DNA of 36,629 bases from NCBI GenBank assembly GCA_021776805.1, contig JAJFFD010000063.1, positions 1-36,629 of the forward strand, in the 5' to 3' direction. Source of the stretch: Planctomycetota bacterium (lineage in GTDB: Bacteria > Planctomycetota > UBA1135 > UBA2386). A program made the position numbers and the translations under genes. The notes under the pieces are model-generated. The model did not search any database and was not told the DNA's origin. It saw only the letters and a program-made list of their open reading frames with translations. Of the stretch, positions 31,072 to 36,629 are shown piece by piece; positions within the stretch are counted from its first letter, which is position 1, and each line of letters opens with the position of its first letter.

Positions 31072-32009
31072 AACTGCAGAGGATCTCGGGTCAACTCGAC
31101 GAACTGACCGAGCGTCTCGCCGAACGCAACATCCTCGAGCGCCGGCTTGCCTCCCTGCGCAGGGATCTGGGCGAGCTCGCGCGGAAGAAGGCGTCCCTGG
31201 CCACAGCGATGCGCGCCGAGGAAAGAGACGTAGAAAAGCTCGAAGGGCTGAGCTTGACCAACCTCTTCCACACCATCCTCTCTAGCAAGAAGGAGCAGCT
31301 CGAGAAGGAGCGGCAGGAGTTCTTGGCTGCAAAGCTCAAGTGGGATCAGTGCGACGACGAGTGGACAGCCATGCAGGAGTCCATTGGCGAGCTGGAGGCG
31401 CAGATTGGAGAGATCGCCGATATCTCAGAGCAACACAAGATCCTTGCGGATGAGAAGAAGTCTCTGCTCATCTCGATGGGGGGGGACGCGGGAGCAGAGC
31501 TCGAGTCACTGGATCAGAAGCTGGCCGCGCATCGCAAGATTCTGCGCGAACTGAGGGAGGCGATCGATGCCGGTAAGACGGCGCGCAGCTCACTGCGGGA
31601 AGTCATCAAAGCTCTAGGCAGCGCAGGCAACTGGGGGGTCTGGGACATGATGGGTGGCGGGATTATCTCCACAGCCATCAAGCACTCCCACATCGACGGA
31701 GCCAAGGGTGCGGCCGCTCGGGCCCAAACAGACCTGGGCCATTTTCGAAGGGAACTGGAGGGCCTCGACCAGACTTGCTCAGCTGCGATCGAAGTCGGCG
31801 GATTCGCGACCTTTGCCGACTACTTCTTTGATGGGCTCATCGTCGACTGGCTGATTCAGTCGAGGATCAACAAGTCACGCGAAGGTGCTGAGCGAACCTT
31901 CGAGCGCCTCGAGAAAACCATGGTCGAACTCGAGGTGCAGGCTCAGAAGACGAAGAAATGGACTTCGGACTGCGAAGCCCAGCGAATGCGAGTTTTGTAC
32001 GAGAGCTAG
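31059..32009 (+). CDS. Coiled-coil protein of unknown function
   Basis: A cytoplasmic protein of 316 residues without signal peptide. Heptad-like helices cover about 1-60 (LQRISGQLDELTERLAERN and on), 75-180 and 275-310, with many Glu, Lys and Arg. Between them is a less charged, Gly-rich part at about 188-210 (GSAGNWGVWDMMGGGIISTA, IKHSHIDGAK) and a hydrophobic stretch at 245-265 (FATFADYFFDGLIVDWLIQS). The Trp/Gly/His-rich segment looks conserved and resembles hypothetical proteins I recall from Firmicutes, but no function is known. It sits 51 bases after the HD hydrolase and is probably its partner or target. It converges on the exonuclease gene 7 bases away. Confidence 0.8.
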   Translation: MSQEELQRISGQLDELTERLAERNILERRLASLRRDLGELARKKASLATAMRAEERDVEKLEGLSLTNLFHTILSSKKEQLEKERQEFLAAKLKWDQCDDEWTAMQESIGELEAQIGEIADISEQHKILADEKKSLLISMGGDAGAELESLDQKLAAHRKILRELREAIDAGKTARSSLREVIKALGSAGNWGVWDMMGGGIISTAIKHSHIDGAKGAAARAQTDLGHFRRELEGLDQTCSAAIEVGGFATFADYFFDGLIVDWLIQSRINKSREGAERTFERLEKTMVELEVQAQKTKKWTSDCEAQRMRVLYES

Positions 32010-32016
32010 GCCAGCC

Positions 32017-33072
32017 CTAACCCCGCGCCCAATCCTTCCGGTACTTCAGAATCGAGTCCCGCACCCGATGGTAAACCGCCGTCGTCGCGCGCACGTCCTC
32101 CCGGTTGTATGTCGCGATCTGATCCAGATCACCGCGCTCATACGCCGGCGCAACCATCGATCCATCCATCTCTCCCTTTGGGCTCTGGATGTCCAAGGCC
32201 CAGCAGACCACGTCCAGATTGCTCGGCCCCCGACCACGCTGACTGAGAATCTCGAAGAGATCCAGGTGCGGGCGCAGACCCCAGCGGTCCGAAAGCAGAT
32301 CGACGCGGGCGGGCACTCCCAGGATGAGACTGCGCGCGACCAGGAAGGGCAGATCAAAGCCGCGGCCGTTGTACGTAATCACCAGTTCGGCCCGAGCAGA
32401 TAAGGCCCAGAAGCTGCTCAGGAGCTCGGCTTCGCTCACCGGGCGAATCCACCCGGGGATGTCGTCCGCCTGCCAGTTGTCCGGAGGCACCACCAGCACG
32501 GTGACCTCCTGTTCTTCTGGATCAGCTTCACCCTCACCAAAGGCGAGGGAGACGGTCTTGCCGAAGAAGGGTGAGAGCCCCATGACCAGGCCCTGATCGC
32601 GCTCGTTGCGTTCGCAGTGTTCGGAGAGAGTCTTGACGATGGTCGGCGGCATGTCGCGGAGTTCGCTGTCCGGGACCGTTTCGATGTCGAAGACCAGACT
32701 GCGACAAGTCAGATCGACGAGCCATTCGGGGCTATCGCCATAGAGGGTCGAGGCTTCGTAGCCAGCTTCGTCTTCCTCGACTGCGCGTATTCTCTGCACG
32801 ATGAGTTGCAGCTTCTCCTTGTAGCTGTCCACCTTGCCGCGAATCTTCACTGCGTTGCCAGTAGCGAGATCGGTGATTGCGGTCGCAGCCTGCTTGTCGC
32901 TGCTCCAGATCCGCCCCTCGACCGAGGTTTCCTGGTCGGCGAGGGTCAGGTTCCAGAAGGGCTGGCCATTCTTGGCTTCGCGCTTCTCGATCCGCCGCAG
33001 GATTGCGAAGACATCGACGACCTGGCCCGCTTGGCTGAGGTCGGCCAGGCTCTGTGCGGGCTCGAGATTCAA
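32017..33072 (-). CDS. OB-fold / PolB-like DEDDy 3'-5' exonuclease fusion
   Basis: A 351-residue protein with two nucleic-acid domains. Residues about 15-100 form an OB fold of the tRNA-anti type (VVDVFAILRRIEKREAKNGQ, FWNLTLADQETSVEGRIW, AVKIRGKVDSYKEKLQLIV). Residues about 120-345 form an exonuclease of the predicted PolB-related group: FDIET with the first Asp/Glu, ITYNGRGFDLPFLVAR with the second Asp, and YNREDV giving the Tyr-x3-Asp of DEDDy enzymes. It should degrade single strands from the 3' end. The start TTG at 33072 overlaps the TGA of the aminotransferase gene (TTGA 33069-33072). DNA or RNA preference is open. Confidence 0.88.
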   Translation of the reverse strand: MNLEPAQSLADLSQAGQVVDVFAILRRIEKREAKNGQPFWNLTLADQETSVEGRIWSSDKQAATAITDLATGNAVKIRGKVDSYKEKLQLIVQRIRAVEEDEAGYEASTLYGDSPEWLVDLTCRSLVFDIETVPDSELRDMPPTIVKTLSEHCERNERDQGLVMGLSPFFGKTVSLAFGEGEADPEEQEVTVLVVPPDNWQADDIPGWIRPVSEAELLSSFWALSARAELVITYNGRGFDLPFLVARSLILGVPARVDLLSDRWGLRPHLDLFEILSQRGRGPSNLDVVCWALDIQSPKGEMDGSMVAPAYERGDLDQIATYNREDVRATTAVYHRVRDSILKYRKDWARG

Positions 33073-34253
33073 GCTTGCACGAAGCGATCGATCCTTTCGA
33101 TCGCCCCCTCCAGATCCTGCATGCTGGCGGCGTAGCTGAGGCGAATGAAGCCGGGAATGGCGAAGGCGCTGCCCGGGACCGTCGCTACGAGACCGTCGAC
33201 AAGGAGCTTCTCGGCGAAAGCGACATCGTCGATGCCGCGCTGCTGGCAGATCTTGCGAACGTCGACGAGAGCGTAGAAGGCGCCCTTGGGCAGATTGAGA
33301 GAGAGACCGTCTATCTCGTTGATCGTGCGCATGAGGTACTGTCTGCGTTCATCGAAGCTCTTGAGGCGACGGCGTACTTCGGCTGGATCGTCCTGATAGC
33401 AGACCTTCATGACTGCGTTCTGGCTGATGGTGCAGGGGTTGCCGATGGCCTGGCTTTGAATCCTGCCAGCTGCGTCGACGATTTCCTCAGGGCCCGCCAG
33501 GAAGCCGACTCGCCAGCCGGTCATGGAGTGCGACTTGGTTGCGCCATTGACGATGAGGACACGCTCCTGCCCACCGGGGATGCTGGCGGGGGAGACATGT
33601 TCGAGCCCGTCGTAAATGAGCTGGGCATAGATCTCGTCGGAGATGATCCAGAGATTGTTGCGTGCTGCGGAGTCGACGATTGCGGCGACTTCTTCTCGAC
33701 TGGGGACTGCGCCTGAGGGGTTGTTGGGAAAGTTGATGACGATGCCCTTGGCGCCATGCTCTGCAACCGCTTGGTCGATCTGCTCAGCGCTGCAGATGAA
33801 GTTGTTTTCTGGCAGGGCTGGTAGGTCGATGGGCTCGCCGTCGGCCAGGCGGACCATTTCTGGATAGGAGGGCCAGTAGGGTGCGGGTAGGAGGACACGG
33901 TCGCCCTTGTTGACGAGCGCCATCATGGCCATGACGAGCGCGGGTTTGGCGCCGGCGGTGGTCATGATGTTCTCTTTGGAATACTCGAGCCCGAACTGGG
34001 TCTTGAACCAGTGCACCGCGGCTGCGCGGACTTCTGGGAGTCCCCTGGCCGGGGTATAGCGCGTCTTGCCGGAGCGAATGGCTTCGATGCCGGCCTCGGC
34101 GACGTCCGGGGGCGTGGAGAAGTCGGGCTCACCGGCGCCGAGGGAGATCACATCCTGACCAGCCGCTTTCATCTCGCTGGCTCTGGCGCTGATGGCCAGG
34201 GTGATCGAGTCGGTGATGGCCTGGGCTCTCGAACTGATAGGAATGGCTACCAT
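33069..34253 (-). CDS. aspC: Aspartate aminotransferase, class Ib-like
   Basis: A PLP fold-type I transaminase of 394 residues that converts aspartate and 2-oxoglutarate to oxaloacetate and glutamate. Motifs are SLGAGEPDFSTPPDV, YTPARGLPEVRAAA, the LPAPYWPSYPEM site, NFPNNPSGAV, ISDEIYAQLIYDG, and NGATKSHSMTGWRVG with the PLP lysine at K240. The substrate Arg is in FIRLSYA near the end. The order and length match thermophile-type AspC/AspB enzymes, some of which also act on prephenate. The ATG at 34253 is preferred to the upstream in-frame ATG at 34280. It is divergent from the gene at 34306. Confidence 0.94.
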   Translation of the reverse strand: MVAIPISSRAQAITDSITLAISARASEMKAAGQDVISLGAGEPDFSTPPDVAEAGIEAIRSGKTRYTPARGLPEVRAAAVHWFKTQFGLEYSKENIMTTAGAKPALVMAMMALVNKGDRVLLPAPYWPSYPEMVRLADGEPIDLPALPENNFICSAEQIDQAVAEHGAKGIVINFPNNPSGAVPSREEVAAIVDSAARNNLWIISDEIYAQLIYDGLEHVSPASIPGGQERVLIVNGATKSHSMTGWRVGFLAGPEEIVDAAGRIQSQAIGNPCTISQNAVMKVCYQDDPAEVRRRLKSFDERRQYLMRTINEIDGLSLNLPKGAFYALVDVRKICQQRGIDDVAFAEKLLVDGLVATVPGSAFAIPGFIRLSYAASMQDLEGAIERIDRFVQA

Positions 34254-34292
34254 GGGCCCGAGTAGACAGGAGCGGCGCATCGGAGGCTACCG

Positions 34293-34298
34293 GGAGGG
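34293..34298 (+). promoter_or_regulatory. Ribosome-binding site deciding the start at 34306
   Basis: GGAGGG lies 7 bases before ATG 34306. The alternative ATG at 34381, just before the membrane anchor, has no such sequence. This supports a 25-residue basic cytoplasmic leader. Confidence 0.6.
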
Positions 34299-34305
34299 AA
34301 GATTC

Positions 34306-36414
34306 ATGGGCGGAACTCGTCTGAGCCGGAAGGGAGGAATGCCTTCTCCCCGGCGCCGCCCTCGCGATACGTTTCTGCTCATGCGCAAGAAGTTCTGGAA
34401 GATCCTTGGGGTCTCGACGGCCATATTGGCCACCCTCCTCCTGCTCTTCGTGGTCGCCTTCGTTTTTAACCCATTCGAAGGCAGCCTTGGGGACATGCGG
34501 GAGATGGTGCCGCGAAACATCGACTACTTCGCCCGCAAGACCGACATGCGGGAGGACTTCAGCGAGTTTCCACGGCCCGAGTTTTGGGAGGACTTGAGTG
34601 GCAGCCGGGGTTGGCGCACCCTCCGCCAGCGGCGCAGCTATGCCGAGATTGTCGACTCGCCCGGTGGAATTGGCGCCGCGCTGGAGCAGTTGGAAGATGC
34701 GGCCAGGCAGGTAGGGGATACCGGGCTGGTGGGTCTGCTCGATGACTTCCTCGGTACGGAGGTCATCATCGCCGGACGCTTGGTGCCGCCCAGCCTGCAG
34801 TCTTCGAAGTTTTGCCTCTACACCCGGATCAGTCTGAGCGCGCGCTTTGTATGGGGTCTCGTTCAGTGGTCCTCGGTGCAGGAGGAGATGCGGAGCCAGG
34901 GGCTCAATTTGACCGCCCGTGAAGATGGCAGTCTCGAGTTGGACCTCGGTGGCCAATCCCTCTTCATCGCCCGCTATCTGGATTGCCTGCTGGTCAGTAA
35001 CAGCCAGGAGATCCTCGACGAGTCCCTGACTCTGGCGGACAGTTCTCTGGGCGGTTCGGAGGGTTTTGGTGGCTCCGCGGATTATCGCGATGGAGTCCAA
35101 GCTCGAATCCGTCAGTGGGAGAAAAACACCGCCGTGGAGATGGCGAATGCGGTCGAGCTCTATGCCCGCCCGGATCAACTTCTGCCGATGCTTCCCAGTC
35201 TGGAGAACTGGCCAGACCCCAGGCATCCCAGCGATTGGAACCAGCGGGTTCTGGCATCCTTCCTGAACTTCAGCGGGTGGCGCTTCCTCACCGGGTCACT
35301 GATCTTCGAACCCGAATCGCTCACGGTTCTCGGCAACGTCGATTTGAATCGCAACGAGCACACGGCCTTTCAGAGCGAGTTCTTCAAGGCGGATGCTCAG
35401 GAGCGCAGTAAGTGGTTGGATGAGTTTCTCGCCATGGTGCCCGGCGACGAAGCCTGTGCGGCGGCTGCTCTGCGCATGCCAGCGGGTGAGTTCTTGGCGG
35501 AGATGCACGATGCCATGGAGCCGGACCTGAAGACGATTCTCGACGAGAGTCTGCGCAAGAGTGGCAAGTACGAGAACACTCGTGACCTCATCGACAAGCT
35601 AAGGCCTTCGCTTCTCGATCGAACGGGCTTCGTCTTCTACCCCACGCGAGAAGAGACGGACCTTCAGGTCAACGAACCATCGCCAGCTCCACTGATCGCC
35701 TGGGTGTTCTGGATTCGCGAAGGGGCGCGTGAACCGATCCGAGAGTTCTACGACTTCCTGCAGGAGAACTACACCAACCTTGGCTTCACCTCTGCGCACA
35801 ACCTGCCGGTGGGTGAACTTCAGGGCGGTGACATGGCGCGAGCCTACGCCAATCCGAACATCACGGGTACGGGCGCAGTCTCCATCCTCATCTATGGCGA
35901 CTTCTTCGTGGTGAGCAACTCGGACTATCTGATCCGTTACATGATCAAGGCACGGGCCAATGGCACTTCCTTGCTGACGAATCCGGACTACGTAACCTTC
36001 GAGAAGGAGCTGGAGAGTCGGGTCAATGGCTTCTTGTTCGTCGACGGCGCTCGTATGGGCAGGGTGATCGATGACTACCTGAGCTTCCTGGAGGGAGGCC
36101 TGGATGAGCCGGATCCGAGCTGGCTGCAGAGCACCATGGCCCAGTACGAGGGGCAGGTCTTCCGCAGCAAGTACCGGGAGCATCAGAGCATCCAGAGGAT
36201 TCCCCCGGCCCTGAAGGAGCAGTTTGGCGAGGACGTTTACCAGGCGCAAAGAGCTGCCTGGGGCAGCGCCCGGCAGGGATTCATGGCTGCGGATCGAGAA
36301 TCCCTGATGAAGGCCAAGGGCCTATGTAGCCTGTTTTCCTCCGCCTACATCCAGCTCAACTTGAACCCCCAGGGGATGAGCTTCACTTCTCGCTTCATGA
36401 TGGACTATCGCTGA
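34306..36414 (+). CDS. Large membrane-anchored protein with duplicated DUF3352-like module
   Basis: A 702-residue protein with a basic N-terminus, one membrane segment at about 32-54 (ILGVSTAILATLLLLFVVAF) and a large exported part. Two regions look alike: about 220 (YLDCLLVSNSQEILDESL then SADYRDGVQARI) and about 526 (YGDFFVVSNSDYLIRYM then NPDYVTFEKELESRVNG). Each has a hydrophobic strand, VSNS, a helix and a second helix, a pattern known from DUF3352-type proteins. No catalytic motif is visible. The gene is divergent from the aminotransferase, with start chosen by the GGAGGG site. Function is unknown; a scaffold or envelope sensor is possible. Confidence 0.82.
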   Translation: MGGTRLSRKGGMPSPRRRPRDTFLLMRKKFWKILGVSTAILATLLLLFVVAFVFNPFEGSLGDMREMVPRNIDYFARKTDMREDFSEFPRPEFWEDLSGSRGWRTLRQRRSYAEIVDSPGGIGAALEQLEDAARQVGDTGLVGLLDDFLGTEVIIAGRLVPPSLQSSKFCLYTRISLSARFVWGLVQWSSVQEEMRSQGLNLTAREDGSLELDLGGQSLFIARYLDCLLVSNSQEILDESLTLADSSLGGSEGFGGSADYRDGVQARIRQWEKNTAVEMANAVELYARPDQLLPMLPSLENWPDPRHPSDWNQRVLASFLNFSGWRFLTGSLIFEPESLTVLGNVDLNRNEHTAFQSEFFKADAQERSKWLDEFLAMVPGDEACAAAALRMPAGEFLAEMHDAMEPDLKTILDESLRKSGKYENTRDLIDKLRPSLLDRTGFVFYPTREETDLQVNEPSPAPLIAWVFWIREGAREPIREFYDFLQENYTNLGFTSAHNLPVGELQGGDMARAYANPNITGTGAVSILIYGDFFVVSNSDYLIRYMIKARANGTSLLTNPDYVTFEKELESRVNGFLFVDGARMGRVIDDYLSFLEGGLDEPDPSWLQSTMAQYEGQVFRSKYREHQSIQRIPPALKEQFGEDVYQAQRAAWGSARQGFMAADRESLMKAKGLCSLFSSAYIQLNLNPQGMSFTSRFMMDYR

Positions 36415-36417
36415 GGC

Positions 36418-36447
36418 TTGCAAGCAGCCGGGGGACCCGGGTATCTT
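36418..36447 (+). promoter_or_regulatory. Promoter of tRNA-Leu
   Basis: TTGCAA at 36418-36423 and TATCTT at 36442-36447 are 18 bases apart, just after the upstream stop codon. The following CCCCGCCCC (36448-36456) is a GC-rich discriminator, as found in growth-rate-controlled stable RNA promoters. CCGGG-GGA-CCCGG at 36428-36440 lies in the spacer. Confidence 0.45.
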
Positions 36448-36460
36448 CCCCGCCCCATCA

Positions 36461-36549
36461 GCCGAGATGGCGGAATTGGCAGACGCGCCAGCTTGAGGGG
36501 CTGGTGACCTTTATTGGTCGTGCAGGTTCAAGTCCTGTTCTCGGCACCA
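36461..36549 (+). tRNA. tRNA-Leu (anticodon GAG), CCA encoded
   Basis: The acceptor arms GCCGAGA (36461-36467) and TCTCGGC (36539-36545) pair fully, followed by discriminator A and an encoded CCA. The anticodon stem CCAGC/GCTGG encloses TTGAGGG, so the anticodon is GAG, reading CUC and CUU. A long variable arm (GACC-TTTATT-GGTC) marks a class II tRNA. The T arm is CAGG-TTCAAGT-CCTG. All features fit leucine. Confidence 0.96.
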
Positions 36550-36552
36550 TTC

Positions 36553-36590
36553 ACAGGGACGGCCTCGCAAGGGCCGTCCCTGTTTCATTC
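36553..36590 (+). terminator. Terminator of tRNA-Leu
   Basis: ACAGGGACGGCC (36553-36564) pairs perfectly with GGCCGTCCCTGT (36572-36583) around a 7-base loop, followed by TTCATTC. A 12-bp GC-rich stem with a modest T-run right after a tRNA is a good intrinsic terminator. Confidence 0.75.
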
Positions 36591-36599
36591 CGGGGCTGC

Positions 36600-36629
36600 C
36601 TAGCGCGCCTGGTCGCGGGCGATGATCCC
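36600..36629 (-). CDS. Possible C-terminal end of a minus-strand gene
   Basis: On the minus strand the last 30 bases read GIIARDQAR followed by TAG, open to the window edge. Nine codons are too few to identify a family. It is listed because the tRNA transcript ends just before it, as expected for a convergent gene. Confidence 0.2.
   Translation of the reverse strand, partial: GIIARDQAR

Noticed and set aside
29547-31271. 574-codon open frame on the minus strand
   Set aside because: It is antisense to the HD hydrolase and the coiled-coil start. The plus-strand protein has clear HD motifs; the minus frame has none.
29652-33072. HD hydrolase, coiled coil and exonuclease as one phage-defence island
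   Set aside because: The exonuclease is on the opposite strand and coupled to an aminotransferase, and no mobile element or composition change marks an island. Only the HD/coiled-coil pair is kept as a finding.
1-36629. CRISPR array, prophage or insertion sequence
   Set aside because: No regularly spaced repeats, transposase, integrase or phage structural motifs were found on either strand.

Overview
The window is a dense, GC-rich (by eye about 60 %) chromosomal stretch from a Gram-negative, probably aerobic heterotroph. The outer-membrane receptor ending in Phe, the TonB protein, lipoproteins and Tat substrates show a diderm envelope. Several traits (a PQQ-type sugar dehydrogenase, an archaeal-type methionine aminopeptidase, a stand-alone Clp N-domain protein, a tail-anchored FHA protein, carboxypeptidase-regulatory-like repeats, frequent TTG starts) fit an uncultured lineage such as a planctomycete- or FCB-like bacterium, but the phylum cannot be fixed from the sequence. 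I see no phage, insertion sequence, integrase, CRISPR array or rRNA. No gap between genes exceeds about 165 bases.

Layout. 1-3892 (+): tail of a glucose/sorbosone dehydrogenase-like protein, a TonB-dependent receptor and a TonB protein. 3876-8278: a PEP-CTERM/XrtA-type glycosyltransferase (-), then an HDOD regulator, a Wzx/MurJ-like flippase and a family 2 glycosyltransferase (+), a small surface-glycan block. 8440-13902: leucine dehydrogenase (+), then on the minus strand a type II methionine aminopeptidase, MsrP with a small membrane protein, and the threonine-degradation pair kbl/tdh. 14019-15400 (+): a lipoprotein, a hotdog thioesterase and a Clp N-domain protein. 15431-23449 (-): a long run read from ABC ATPase through permease, hypothetical protein, DedA, membrane pyrophosphatase and RsfS to a DUF255 protein. 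23492-27336: a tail-anchored FHA protein (+) and three overlapping family 4 glycosyltransferases (-). 27382-32009 (+): a regulatory-like-domain exported protein, a degenerate pilin-like protein, a COG1078 HD hydrolase and a coiled-coil protein. 32017-34253 (-): an OB-fold/DEDDy exonuclease fusion coupled to an aspartate aminotransferase. 34306-36549 (+): a large anchored protein with a duplicated module, then tRNA-Leu(GAG) with promoter and terminator.

How parts work together. Tdh and Kbl form a complete threonine-to-glycine plus acetyl-CoA pathway. Receptor and TonB are a transport pair lacking local ExbBD. Flippase and glycosyltransferases point to export of an envelope polysaccharide. Pyrophosphatase and RsfS are translationally coupled, joining energy conservation with ribosome silencing. 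Genes are often joined by 4-base stop/start overlaps (ATGA, GTGA, TTGA).

The most unusual signals are an 11-bp inverted repeat burying the start codon of the coiled-coil gene (31011-31071), the OB-fold/DEDDy exonuclease fusion, a 17-bp tandem repeat whose copies supply the stop codons of two convergent genes (15391-15434), a predicted Tat-lipoprotein form of MsrP without MsrQ, and the hppA-rsfS coupling.
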